From AC-32 sp963719275 (GTDB lineage: Bacteria; Actinomycetota; Thermoleophilia; Gaiellales; Gaiellaceae): 64,000 bases of DNA. This document shows, one piece after another, positions 12,170 through 20,291 of the stretch. Made by a program: the position numbers and the translations under genes. How positions within the stretch are numbered: position 1 is the stretch's first letter; each line of letters begins with the position of its first letter. The stretch spans positions 558,001 to 622,000 of the forward strand of contig CAVRBT010000004.1 in NCBI GenBank assembly GCA_963719275.1, given 5' to 3'. The notes under the pieces were generated by a model, which worked only from the letters and a program-made list of their open reading frames with translations, searched no databases and was not told the DNA's origin.

Positions 12170-12526
12170 CTAGAAGAGCTTCTCGGTCTCGTCGGGCCGG
12201 GCGGTCGCCTCGAGCAGGCGTCGGGCGCGGCGACCGAGGTCGGCGAGGTCGACGCGGCCGGTGTGCGACTGCTCGGCCAGGCGCTGCGCGAGGTCGAGCG
12301 CGTCGTCGAGGAGCGGCTTGCCGATCGCCTGTTCCTGACCCATGTCGGCGAGGATCGTGCGCTCGGTGCGGGAGGCGACGATCGGCTCGCTGACGCCTTC
12401 GACCCAGACCAACGTCCGGCGGCCGTGCCCCCGGCGCTCGTCGCGGATCGGCTCGATCGCGTAGATCTTGTCCGCGCGCGCGTACTTGCCGAAGCCGAGG
12501 AAGACCATGCGGTTGGCGTCCGCCAT
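12170..12526 (-). CDS. RemA-like (DUF370) DNA-binding protein with C-terminal extension
   Basis: The N-terminal part, MVFLGFGKYARADKIYAIEP and then RRTLVWVEGVSEPIVAS, follows the RemA/DUF370 pattern (an initial FG-N/K segment, an AI-P strand, then a basic GRR-T segment). In Bacillus subtilis RemA is a ring-forming DNA-binding activator of matrix and osmoprotection genes. This protein has about 118 residues rather than the usual 75-90 because of a helical C-terminal extension (DDALDLAQRLAEQ... RARRLLEATARPDETEKLF). I start it at ATG 12526; an in-frame ATG lies 6 codons further in and an upstream one at 12577 looks too long. The family call is by pattern and moderately sure. Confidence 0.65.
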   Translation of the reverse strand: MADANRMVFLGFGKYARADKIYAIEPIRDERRGHGRRTLVWVEGVSEPIVASRTERTILADMGQEQAIGKPLLDDALDLAQRLAEQSHTGRVDLADLGRRARRLLEATARPDETEKLF

Positions 12527-12598
12527 GGACGGATTATCGCCTGCCCGCGAGACGAGACCGCCCGGGTGAATGTTCACGCGCGCACGCGAGAACCCGTC

Positions 12599-12620
12599 CC
12601 CCCACCCAGGGTGGGGGTTT
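12599..12620. terminator. GC hairpin with short T run
   Basis: CCCCCACCC (12599-12607) pairs perfectly with GGGTGGGGG (12609-12617), with TTT after it on the plus strand. It lies between the DegT aminotransferase stop (12716, minus) and the RemA-like gene. It is probably the terminator of the aminotransferase gene although the T run is on the other strand. Confidence 0.45.
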
Positions 12621-12715
12621 CGACCCGCCTCCCTCGCGCTCGACGCTACCGGGTCGCGGCGCGCAGGTCTGTCACGGCTTCGTGCTGGTTCGGCGCCGGT
12701 TCGTCCACAGGTGCG

Positions 12716-13900
12716 TCAGAGCGCGGCGCGCAGGGCGTCCACCACCCGCTGCTGGTCCTCGGGCTCGAGCTGCGGGTAGAACGGCAGCGCCAGCGATCGC
12801 GACGCGAAGTCCTCCGCCACCGGGCACATCCCCTCGCGAAAGCCGTACGCCTCCTGCATGTACGGCTGCAGGTGGACGCACGGGACGTACTCGGCCGTCC
12901 CGATCCCCTGCGCGCGCAGCTCGGCCATCAGCCGCGCCCGGTCGGCACCGTCAGGCAGCGCCACGACGTAGACGAACCACGAGCGCCGGTGATCCGCGTC
13001 GTCCTCGCACAGGAGCTCGACCTCGACGCCTTCGAGCAGCCGCCGGTACCGCGCCGCCACGGCAGCCCGCAGCTCGAGCAGCCGGTCGAGCTTCTCGAGC
13101 TGGGCGATCCCGATCGCGGCCTGCACGTCGGTCCAGCGGTAGTTGAACCCGAGCCGCACGTGGTGGAACCATGCGCCGCCCTCGTAGTCGCGACCCTGGT
13201 TGCGCAGGCTGCGCACGAGCTGCCACTCGCGCTCGGACTGCGTGAATACCACCCCGCCCTCGCCGGTCGCGAGCTGCTTGTTCGGGTAGAAGCCGAAGAC
13301 ACCCGACGGCCCGTGCGACCCCACCGGCCGCCCCCTGTACTCGGCGCCCAGCGCCTCGGCCGCGTCTTCGATCAGCGCCAGCCCATGGCGCGAGCAGATC
13401 GCACGGATCTCGTCCAGCTCGCACGGGTAGCCGAACATGTCGACGGCGACGACCGCCTTCGTTCGCGGCGTGATCGCGGCCTCGAGCGCTGATTGGTCGA
13501 GGTTCAACGTCCGCGGGTCGACGTCGGCGAAGACCGGCGTCGCGCCCTCGACAACGAAGCAGTTCGCCGACGCCGCGAACGAGATGGGCGAGGTGATTGC
13601 CTCGTCGCCCGGCCCGAGCCCGGCGATCCGGGCGAGGAGGTGCAGCCCCGCCGTCCCGCTCGAGACCGCCGCCACGTACGGCGCGCCGATCCGCTCTGCC
13701 AGCAGCTCCTCGAAGCGGTCGATCGTCGGGCCCAGCGACAGCCGCCCGGAGCGCAGCACCTCGAGCACGAGCTCCTCCTCCCGCTCATCGAGCAACGGCC
13801 GAGCAAGAGGAATCGCTTCTGGGGAAGCCGAAGCCGTGGGAGCGGTCACGGAAGCGTGATCTTCAGCCTCGCGAGCGGAGCGATGCGACAAACCAGTCAT
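12716..13900 (-). CDS. DegT/DnrJ/EryC1/StrS-family PLP aminotransferase
   Basis: This is a 394-residue fold-type I aminotransferase acting on nucleotide-sugar keto groups or scyllo-inosose-like substrates, as in surface polysaccharide or antibiotic sugar biosynthesis. Visible motifs: SSGTAGLHLLARIAGLGPGD (phosphate-binding helix), ITSPISFAASANC, VVAVDMFGYPCELDEI, LIEDAAEALGAEYRGRPVGS and FGFYPNKQLATGEGGVVFT with the PLP lysine. RNQGRDYEG and HVRLGFNYRWTDVQAAIGIA are also canonical. The first 17-25 residues are poorly conserved, so a GTG at 13849 is an alternative start. No sugar-pathway neighbours are visible, so the product is unknown. Confidence 0.9.
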   Translation of the reverse strand: MTGLSHRSAREAEDHASVTAPTASASPEAIPLARPLLDEREEELVLEVLRSGRLSLGPTIDRFEELLAERIGAPYVAAVSSGTAGLHLLARIAGLGPGDEAITSPISFAASANCFVVEGATPVFADVDPRTLNLDQSALEAAITPRTKAVVAVDMFGYPCELDEIRAICSRHGLALIEDAAEALGAEYRGRPVGSHGPSGVFGFYPNKQLATGEGGVVFTQSEREWQLVRSLRNQGRDYEGGAWFHHVRLGFNYRWTDVQAAIGIAQLEKLDRLLELRAAVAARYRRLLEGVEVELLCEDDADHRRSWFVYVVALPDGADRARLMAELRAQGIGTAEYVPCVHLQPYMQEAYGFREGMCPVAEDFASRSLALPFYPQLEPEDQQRVVDALRAAL

Positions 13901-13931
13901 CCGGAAAATGCGACAGCATTTTTCGGGTCGT

Positions 13932-14867
13932 TCAAGCCTCGGCGGGCGTGGCGGGCGCGGGCGTGGCGTACTCGAGCCACTGGGCCCAGCGCTCGCTGCG
14001 GCCGCGCGCGGTGTCCAGGTAGGCCTCCTGGATCTCGAGCGTGATCGGCCCGACCCCGATCTCGATGTCGTCGACGGCGCGCAGCGGAGTCACCTCCGCG
14101 GCGGTGCCCGTCATGAACGCCTCGTCCGCGAGGTAGAGGTCGGAGCGGATCAGCGACTTCTCGTGCACCGTGTAGCCGAGGTCCTGCGCGATCTGGATGA
14201 CCGTGTCGCGAGTGATCCCGGGCAGGATCGAGGTCGCGAGGTCTGGTGTATGGAGCTCGCCGTCCTTGACGATGAAGACGTTCTCGCCGGAGCCGTCGGC
14301 GATGAAGCCGTCCCCGGTAAGGAGGATCGCCTCGTCGTAGCCGGCGCGGTTGGCCTCCGTCACGGCGAGCATCGAGTTGAGGTAGACGCCGGTCGCCTTG
14401 GCGACGTGCGGGATCACGTTCGGCCCGATGCGCTCCCAGCTGGAGATCTTGGCGCTGATGCCGTTCTTGAGTCCGTCCTCGCCGAGGTAGGCGCCCCACG
14501 GCCAGCTCATGATCACCACGTCAACGGGGTTGCCCACCGCGGAGACGCCGAGCTCGCCGTAGCCGAAGAACGCGATCGGGCGGAGGTAGCACTCCGGGAG
14601 GCCGTTCGCCGCGATCAGCTCGTGGCACGCCGAGCGGAGCTCCTCGATCGAGAACGGGAGCTCCATGTTCAGCAGCTTCGCGGAGTTGTCGAGCCGCTTC
14701 AGGTGCTCGGTGAGCCTGAAGACGGCGGAGCCTTTCGCGGTCTCGTAGGCGCGGATCCCCTCGAAGACGCCGGAGCCGTAGTGGAGCCCGTGCGCGCCGA
14801 CGTGGATTCGGGCGTCGGCCCAGTCGACAAGCTCTCCGTTCATCCAGATCTTCTCGGTCTCGCGCAC
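13932..14867 (-). CDS. ilvE: branched-chain amino acid aminotransferase
   Basis: This 311-residue fold-type IV PLP enzyme interconverts Leu, Ile and Val with their 2-oxo acids. It shows LHYGSGVFEGIRAYET, YLRPIAFFGYGELGVSA, KATGVYLNSMLAVTEANRAG (with the PLP lysine context), GYDEAILLTGDGFIADGSGE and LPGITRDTVIQIAQDLGY, then FMTGTAAEVTPLRAVDD. I chose GTG 14867 because GGAGGT lies five bases upstream. An ATG eight codons later and a much longer upstream frame are the alternatives. The ribosome-binding site falls in the 13-base gap after the YbaK-like gene, so the two form an operon. Confidence 0.93.
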   Translation of the reverse strand: MRETEKIWMNGELVDWADARIHVGAHGLHYGSGVFEGIRAYETAKGSAVFRLTEHLKRLDNSAKLLNMELPFSIEELRSACHELIAANGLPECYLRPIAFFGYGELGVSAVGNPVDVVIMSWPWGAYLGEDGLKNGISAKISSWERIGPNVIPHVAKATGVYLNSMLAVTEANRAGYDEAILLTGDGFIADGSGENVFIVKDGELHTPDLATSILPGITRDTVIQIAQDLGYTVHEKSLIRSDLYLADEAFMTGTAAEVTPLRAVDDIEIGVGPITLEIQEAYLDTARGRSERWAQWLEYATPAPATPAEA

Positions 14868-14880
14868 AGGCGACCTCCTC

Positions 14881-15411
14881 TCAGGACGGATGGTAAGGGG
14901 CCTGCTCGACGACGTCCATCGGACGCCCGCGCGAGAGGCGGAGCAACTCGGTCGGAGAAAGCGCAGCCATGTGGCGCTCGGAGCCGGCGCCGACCCAGAG
15001 CACCGGCTGCGACAGGAGCGTGCGCTCGACGAAGACCGCCGAGACGCGGGGCAGCGGGAACGGGCACACCGCGCCGGGCTCGAAGCCGGTCGCGTCGCGT
15101 ACCTCCTCGCTGCCCGCGATGCGCGCGAAGCGGGCGGGCGCGGCGCGTGCGATCTTGTCCGAGTCCGCGCGGCGGTCGCCGGGGATGAGCACGACAACGG
15201 CGCGCCCGTCGCAGTCAAACACCAACGACTTCACGATCTGCCCGAGCTCGCAGCCGACCGCGCGGGCGGCGTCCTTCGCCGTGGGTGTCCCCTCCGGGAA
15301 CTCCTCGAGCCGAACCTCCGCGCCAGCCTCGCGGAGGTAGGACGAGACACGCTCGACCGCCTCGGGCCATTCCCTGGTCGCCACGGGTCGGAAGGGTACC
15401 GGCGCAACCAA
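14881..15411 (-). CDS. YbaK/ProX-family aminoacyl-tRNA deacylase
   Basis: This 176-residue protein has a single YbaK/EbsC domain, the fold that hydrolyses misacylated tRNA such as Cys- or Ala-tRNA-Pro in trans. Conserved features are EFPEGTPTAKDAARAVGCEL, GQIVKSLVFDCDGRAVVVLI with the catalytic-position Lys, DSDKIARAAPARFARIAGSE, and the late GFEPGAVCPFPLP (G-PGGV-P motif variant). It lies immediately upstream of ilvE with a 13-base gap. The exact tRNA substrate cannot be told from sequence. The start at GTG 15411 is reasonable, 27 bases from the divergent small gene. Confidence 0.88.
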   Translation of the reverse strand: MVAPVPFRPVATREWPEAVERVSSYLREAGAEVRLEEFPEGTPTAKDAARAVGCELGQIVKSLVFDCDGRAVVVLIPGDRRADSDKIARAAPARFARIAGSEEVRDATGFEPGAVCPFPLPRVSAVFVERTLLSQPVLWVGAGSERHMAALSPTELLRLSRGRPMDVVEQAPYHPS

Positions 15412-15438
15412 TTCCCGGGCTCCGCCGTTCTGGCAGCG

Positions 15439-15771
15439 ATGGCCCCCCGTTCAGAGAACGCCCGCAACGAAGCATTCTTCCGTGCCGTCAACGAAGGCAT
15501 CGCGGAGGCTTCCGAGCGCTTCGACTCGAACGAGGCGGAGTTCCTCTGCGAGTGCGGCGACGCTCGGTGCACGCACCGGATCGAAGTGTCTCTCGAGGAG
15601 TACGAGAACGTCCGCGCACACCCGACCCGCTTCCTGGTACGCCACGGCCACGCCGAGCCCGAGGTCGAGCAGGTCGTGCGCCGGCGGCGGCGCTACGCGA
15701 TCGTCGAGAAGGTCGACCGCGTCGCGGCCGCGGTAGTGCGCCGCCTCAACCCAAGGACGCGCCCAGCCTGA
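15439..15771 (+). CDS. hypothetical protein with CxC...C motif
   Basis: This 110-residue protein starts at ATG 15439. It reads FFRAVNEGIAEASERF, then EFLCECGDARCTHRIEVSLE and EEYENVRAHPTRFLV, and ends basic. The CECGDARC cluster could bind a metal. The pattern (helical start, CxC-x4-C, SLEEYE, histidine-containing loop, final VVEK strand) is one I have seen in uncharacterised actinobacterial proteins, but no function is known to me. It is divergent from YbaK (27 bases apart) and overlaps the converging serA by 26 bases. Confidence 0.7.
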   Translation: MAPRSENARNEAFFRAVNEGIAEASERFDSNEAEFLCECGDARCTHRIEVSLEEYENVRAHPTRFLVRHGHAEPEVEQVVRRRRRYAIVEKVDRVAAAVVRRLNPRTRPA

Positions 15772-17335
15772 TCACGCGCGCATCGTCGAAGCCCTGCTCG
15801 CGTACGGCCTCGACGAGCTCCGGCGGCGGCTCGCCGTCGAGCGAGAGCGCCATCAGCGCCTTGCCGCCGCGCCGCGTTCGCGAGACCGCCATGTTCGCGA
15901 TGTTCACGCCGGCCTCGCCGAAGAGCGTTCCGACCCGCCCGATTACTCCCGGGACGTCGTCGTAGCGGAAGAAGACCATCAGCGGCGCGAGCTCCATCTC
16001 GAGCTCGAAGCCGAGGGCGTTCACGAGCCAGTGCCGGTTCTCGGTGCCGATGGTCGTGCCCGCGGCGCGCACGCGCTCGCCGTTCGAGGCGATCTCGACG
16101 CGCACGAGGTTGGTGAAGTCGCGCGATGCGCGGCGCCGCTCCTCGGCGACCTCGATCCCGCGCTCAGCTGCGATCACCGGCGCGTTGACGTAGTTCACCG
16201 GCTGGTCGGTGCGTCCCTGGAAGGCGCCGTTCAGTGCCGCGACGGTGAGGAGCCGCGTGTCGTAGCCGGAGAGCGCGCCGTAGTACGAGAGCGTGATGCG
16301 CTCCGCGCGGCCCTCGGCGAGCTCCATCGCGAGACGGCCGAGCTTGGCCGCGAGCGGTACGTACGGGCCGAGCACCTCCAGGTCCTCGGCGCCGATCGAC
16401 GGAATGTTGACCGCGTTGGTGACGAGCGCGCCCTCGAGCGCGGCGGCCACTTGCTCGGCGACGATCATGCCCGCGCGGTCCTGCGCCTCCTCGGTCGAGG
16501 CAGCGAGGTGCGGCGTGACGACGACGTTGTCGAGCTCGAGCAGCGGGCCTGAGTACGGCTCCTGCGCGTAGACGTCGATCGCGGCCGCGGCCAGCTTTCC
16601 CGAGCCCAGCGCGCCGATCAGCGCCTCCTCGTCCACGAGCTCGCCGCGAGCGGCGTTGATCACGCGCGCACCGTCGGGGAGCTTCGCGATCGCCTCGACG
16701 TCGAGGAACCCGCGCGTCTCGGCCGTCAACGGCAGGTGCAGCGTGAGGAACTCGGCGACGGCGAGCACGTCGTCCGGGCTCTCCGCGCGCTCCACACCGA
16801 GCTCGCGGAACCGCTCCTTCGCGACGAACGGGTCATAGGCGACCACACGCATGCCGAGACCGAGCGCGCGGCGCGCTACCTGCTGGCCGATCCGGCCGAA
16901 GCCGAGCACGCCGAGCGTCTTGCCCTCGAGCTCGACCCCTCCCCAGGCCGAGCGCTCCCAGCGGCCCTGCTTCAGCGCCGCGTGTGCCTGCGGGATGTTG
17001 CGCGCGAGCGCGACCAGGAGGCCGACCGTGTGCTCGGCCGCCGAGGTGACGGTCGACTCGGGCGCGTTGGCGACGACGATCCCGCGCCGCGTCGCCGCCT
17101 CGACGTCCACGTTGTCGACGCCGACCCCGGCCCGGCCGATCACCTTCAGCCGCTCCGCCCGCTCGATCACGTCTGCGGTCAGCTTCGTCGCCGAGCGGAT
17201 CACGATCGCGTCGTAGTCGCCGATCGTCGCAGCGAGATCGCCGTCTGCGTCGACGTCGACGTCGAACTGCTCCCGCAGGAGCTCGACTCCGGCGTCGGCG
17301 ATCTGCTCGCGGACCAGGACGCGGGGACGCGTCAC
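15746..17335 (-). CDS. serA: D-3-phosphoglycerate dehydrogenase with ASB and ACT domains
   Basis: This 529-residue enzyme oxidises 3-phosphoglycerate with NAD+, the first step of serine synthesis. Domains in order: substrate/NAD domain (1-310) with VIGRAGVGVDNVDVEAA, LGVLGFGRIGQQVARRA (GxGxxG), INAARGELVDEEAL and TPHLAASTEEAQDRAG (catalytic His); an ASB allosteric domain (about 318-450); and a C-terminal ACT domain (about 455-529, VFFRYDDVPGVIGRVGTLFG) for serine feedback. This is the long type found in mycobacteria. The GTG start at 17335 overlaps the stop of the upstream aminotransferase (GTGA), so translation is coupled. It was hidden inside a longer frame. All key residues are present. 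Confidence 0.95.
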   Translation of the reverse strand: MTRPRVLVREQIADAGVELLREQFDVDVDADGDLAATIGDYDAIVIRSATKLTADVIERAERLKVIGRAGVGVDNVDVEAATRRGIVVANAPESTVTSAAEHTVGLLVALARNIPQAHAALKQGRWERSAWGGVELEGKTLGVLGFGRIGQQVARRALGLGMRVVAYDPFVAKERFRELGVERAESPDDVLAVAEFLTLHLPLTAETRGFLDVEAIAKLPDGARVINAARGELVDEEALIGALGSGKLAAAAIDVYAQEPYSGPLLELDNVVVTPHLAASTEEAQDRAGMIVAEQVAAALEGALVTNAVNIPSIGAEDLEVLGPYVPLAAKLGRLAMELAEGRAERITLSYYGALSGYDTRLLTVAALNGAFQGRTDQPVNYVNAPVIAAERGIEVAEERRRASRDFTNLVRVEIASNGERVRAAGTTIGTENRHWLVNALGFELEMELAPLMVFFRYDDVPGVIGRVGTLFGEAGVNIANMAVSRTRRGGKALMALSLDGEPPPELVEAVREQGFDDARVIRLGASLG

Positions 17336-18480
17336 ACCGGGGTGTGCTCGAACGCCTCGAGCGCGCGGCTGACGGCAACGCCGCGTTCGATCTCGGCGCC
17401 GAGCTCCACGAGCGCGAGCTCGACCGCGGCCAGCGCCGTTGTGATGTCGAAGACGTCGTAGTAGCCGATGTGGCCGATGCGGAAGATCTTGCCCTTCAGC
17501 TCGCCCTGGCCCGGCGCGAGCGTGACGCCGTGGCGGTCGCGCAGCAGCAGCACGAGCTCCCCGGAATCGATGCCCTGCGGGGCGCGCGCGGCGGTGACGA
17601 CGGCCGAGCTGTCGTCGTCGGGCGACGAGAGCTCGAGGCCCATCGCCTTCAGCCCTTCGCGGCAGGCGCGACCGAGGCGGCGGTGGCGGTCGAAGGCGGC
17701 CTCGAGCCCCTCCTCCAGCAGCATCCCAAGCGCGACGTTCATGCCGGCGACCAGCGAGACCGGCGGCGTGACCGGCGCGTCGAGGGTGGCCTGTCCCTTG
17801 CGCGTGCGCTCCCAGTCCCAGTAGAAGCGCGGCGAGGTCGCTGTCGTCGCGCGCTCCCACGCAGCCTCGGAGGCGCTGATCATCGCCAGGCCAGGCGGCG
17901 TCATCAGCGCCTTCTGGGCTCCGGAGGCGACGACGTCGATGCCCCAGGCGTCGGTCTCGAGTGGCACCGCGCCGAGGCTCGAGACTGCGTCGAGCGCGGT
18001 CAGGGCTCCCGCCTCGCGTGCGACCGCGGCGAACGGCTGCGGGTCGATCACAACGCCGGTGGAGGTCTCGGAGTGCGTGAAGAAGAGGATCGCCGCCTCG
18101 CGCTCGCGCAGGCGCGCCGCCACATCGTCGGCCGAGGGGATCTCGCCCCACGCGTAGCGCAGGTGGTCGACCTCCGCGCCGTAGGCGTTCGCGATCGCGG
18201 CCCAGCGCTCGCCGAAGTAGCCGGCCGAGACGACCAGCACCGGGTCGCCGGCCGAGAGGAGGTTCGCGGCCGCGGATTCCATCCCGCCCGAGCCCGAGCC
18301 GCCGAAGAGCAACACCTCCTGCTCGGTGCGGAAGACCTCGCGCAGCCGGCCGAGCGCCTCCGAGTAGAGCCGGCGGTAGTCCGGCCCGCGGTGGTGGATG
18401 ACGGGTTGCGCGATCGCCGCCAGTACCTCGGGCGGCGCGGGCGTCGGGCCCGGCGTCATCAGGTAGCGCTTCTCCGCCAA
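17332..18480 (-). CDS. class V aminotransferase, probable phosphoserine or serine-glyoxylate type
   Basis: This 382-residue PLP enzyme belongs to the alanine-glyoxylate/serine-pyruvate group. Motifs: LMTPGPTPAPPEVLAAIAQP, HHRGPDYRRLYSEAL, LLFGGSGSGGMESAAANLLS, FFTHSETSTGVVIDPQPFA, LDAVSSLGAVPLETDAWGID and the PLP lysine in ASGAQKALMTPPG. RIGHIGYYDVFDI near the end binds the substrate carboxylate. It directly precedes serA with a 4-base stop/start overlap. That context suggests it performs the phosphoserine transamination step of serine synthesis, although sequence alone also allows serine-glyoxylate or alanine-glyoxylate activity. No separate serC is visible in this window. Confidence 0.88.
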   Translation of the reverse strand: MAEKRYLMTPGPTPAPPEVLAAIAQPVIHHRGPDYRRLYSEALGRLREVFRTEQEVLLFGGSGSGGMESAAANLLSAGDPVLVVSAGYFGERWAAIANAYGAEVDHLRYAWGEIPSADDVAARLREREAAILFFTHSETSTGVVIDPQPFAAVAREAGALTALDAVSSLGAVPLETDAWGIDVVASGAQKALMTPPGLAMISASEAAWERATTATSPRFYWDWERTRKGQATLDAPVTPPVSLVAGMNVALGMLLEEGLEAAFDRHRRLGRACREGLKAMGLELSSPDDDSSAVVTAARAPQGIDSGELVLLLRDRHGVTLAPGQGELKGKIFRIGHIGYYDVFDITTALAAVELALVELGAEIERGVAVSRALEAFEHTPV

Positions 18481-18536
18481 GACCCCGAGGGTAGCGTCAG
18501 CGGCGGCGGTAGGTGGCGAAGCTCATCACGTCCGGG

Positions 18537-19403
18537 TTACGGCAGGGCAGTGCTCGGATCGACCGCGGCGCCGCGGAGCCGGACCTCGAAGTGCAGGTGC
18601 GGCCCGGTGGCGTTTCCGGAGGCCCCGACCGCGCCGACTCGCGAGCCGGTGCCCACACGCTCGCCGACATCGACCGCGACCGCGGAGAGGTGCGCGTACA
18701 GCGTCCGCACGCGACGCGCGTGCGCCACGACGACAAGCCTGCCCCAGCCGCCGGCGATCCGGCCGGCGTACGTGACGCGCCCCGGCGCAGCGGCTCCGAC
18801 CGCCGTCCCGGCCTTCGCGAGGAGGTCGATGCCGGCATGGAAGCGGGTGCCTCGCGGCCCGAACACGTTGCCGAGCGGCGCTTCCACCGGCCACGCCAGC
18901 GCGATCGGGCACGTGGCCGGCGCACGCCGCAGGGCGGCGAGGGTGCTCGTGCCGGCGACGCCGTCGGGCCGGAGAGCTGCCCAGCGCTGGAAGCGGCGCA
19001 GCGCACGATCGGTGTGGAGTCCCAGGTCGCCGTCGATCGTCGCCGAGGGGAAGCCGTGCCACGCGAGCAGAAACTGGAGGGCGGCGACGTCCCAGCCTCG
19101 TGCCCCTCGCGCCAGCGGGCGGCTGCCGAGGACGTGCCGGCCGTAGCGGCCCAGTGCCCTGCGGGTGTTCGGTCCGGCAACTCCGTCCGCGGCGAGGCCG
19201 GCCCGCCGCTGGAAGCGCCTGACCGCCGCCCTGGTCGATGGGCCTTCCAGACCGTCGATCGAGCCTGCGTACAGGCCGCGCGCGTGAAGTGCGACCTGCA
19301 GCGCCGCGACACCGGCGTCGCGAGAAGCGGCCGCGCGCGAAGGCAGCGACAACGTCAAGAGGACGAACAGAACAACGGTGAGCCTGAGGCCGCAGGCGCC
19401 CAT
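18537..19403 (-). CDS. secreted M23 endopeptidase with two peptidoglycan-binding domains
   Basis: This 288-residue exported protein has a signal peptide (about 1-25, LRLTVVLFVLLTLSLPSRAA). Two PG_binding_1 repeats follow (about 30-80, LQVALHARGLYAGSIDG; and about 100-160, LQFLLAWHGFPSATIDGD). The C-terminal LytM/M23 domain (about 180-288) contains RFHAGIDLLAKAGTAV and GNATGPHLHFEVRL, giving the H-D and HxH zinc ligands. Such proteins cleave peptide cross-links or act as hydrolase activators at the envelope. It lies 56 bases upstream of the class V aminotransferase start but on its own topic. The catalytic residues look intact. Confidence 0.9.
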   Translation of the reverse strand: MGACGLRLTVVLFVLLTLSLPSRAAASRDAGVAALQVALHARGLYAGSIDGLEGPSTRAAVRRFQRRAGLAADGVAGPNTRRALGRYGRHVLGSRPLARGARGWDVAALQFLLAWHGFPSATIDGDLGLHTDRALRRFQRWAALRPDGVAGTSTLAALRRAPATCPIALAWPVEAPLGNVFGPRGTRFHAGIDLLAKAGTAVGAAAPGRVTYAGRIAGGWGRLVVVAHARRVRTLYAHLSAVAVDVGERVGTGSRVGAVGASGNATGPHLHFEVRLRGAAVDPSTALP

Positions 19404-19516
19404 ACCGCTCCTTGTCTTGGATGACCGGTCCGGAAGCTCGAGTCGCTACGGATAAGTACCCAGAGCAGCAGGGCGACGACGAGGATCACAAGCACGAGCG
19501 CGCCGACTGCCGCCAT
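19355..19516 (-). CDS. possible small single-pass membrane protein
   Basis: A 53-codon frame from ATG 19516 reads MAAVGALVLVILVVALLLWV and then a polar tail, ending inside the 5' end of the M23 gene. One transmembrane helix is obvious. The same strand and overlap with M23 would allow coupling. It has no recognisable ribosome-binding site and could be fortuitous. Confidence 0.28.
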   Translation of the reverse strand: MAAVGALVLVILVVALLLWVLIRSDSSFRTGHPRQGAVWAPAASGSPLFCSSS

Positions 19517-19696
19517 GACCCCGAACTGAAGTGCGGCCGGCGCTGCTCCGTCCGCGCTCGGCGACTCTCGCGAGCCGGTCCTCCTGGTCTACGCGTTCCT
19601 CCACGTGGGGGCCGTTCCCGCGGTGGCGACGCCTAACCTCGCGTCACACTTGTGCCACGGACCGGCGCGCTGCGTTGTGGCTCGACGTGGCGCTGA

Positions 19697-20205
19697 AGGG
19701 CGGCGCTACTCGGCCTGCTCCTGTTGGCGGTCGCGCGGCCGGACCTACCGCAGTTCGAGGGGAAGGCGATGACGGGGCGAGCGCTCACGTACCCACTGGC
19801 GGCGCTGGTCGTGCCGATGGTGTGGTGGTTCCGCGGACGCGGCCGCTGGGAGTACCCGTTCGCGCTCGACATCCTGCTTGTCCTGCCGTTCCTGATCGAC
19901 GTGGTTGGGAACGCGCTGAACCTCTACGACACGATCGACTGGTGGGACACCTGCTGCTCCTGCGCGTCGGCCGCTGGGAGACGGTCGGGCTCGCGGTCGG
20001 CTTCGGCTGCGTGACTGCGGTGCTGTGGGAGTTCGCGGAGTACTTCACCTTCATCCGCAACTCGCCGGAGCTGCGGACCGCGTACACGGATACGTTGGGC
20101 GACCTCGCCCTGGGGCTGGCAGGATCGACATTGGCGGCGGTAGTGACGGTGACGCTGCTGTGGCCCGACCGCGCGGAAAGTCACACATCCGCCACATCCG
20201 GGTGA
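19697..20205 (+). pseudogene. frameshifted polytopic membrane protein remnant
   Basis: Two plus-strand frames together read as one membrane protein. The first (19697 to about 19950) gives a hydrophobic helix, then GRALTYPLAALVVPMVWWFR, FALDILLVLPFLIDVVGNAL and NLYDTIDWWDT. The second (about 19950-20205) continues as LLLLRVGRWETVGLAVGFG, LWEFAEYFTFIRNSPELRTA and YTDTLGDLALGLAGSTLAAV. The WWD...LWE-F order and the 'TYTDTLGDLA-GLAGS' ending resemble the DUF2238/YjdF-type membrane proteins. At the junction (about 19948-19955) the usual helix after WWD is missing and the frame changes, so an out-of-frame internal deletion has destroyed it. The start is also unclear: TTG 19724 is the first candidate. 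No flanking repeat was seen. Confidence 0.6.
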
Positions 20206-20235
20206 CAGTCCCGCGCGCATTTCACGGCTAGCGTT

Positions 20236-20260
20236 GTTCCTCCCCTTTGGGTGGGAGGGG
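20236..20260. terminator. weak convergent hairpin
   Basis: CCTCCC (20239-20244) and GGGAGG (20253-20258) form a short stem between the membrane-protein remnant and the converging gatB gene. It may end gatB transcription. There is no good U-tract, so the call is weak. Confidence 0.35.
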
Positions 20261-20291
20261 GTTAGGGATGGCTCCCGCCCTGGCTGGCGGC

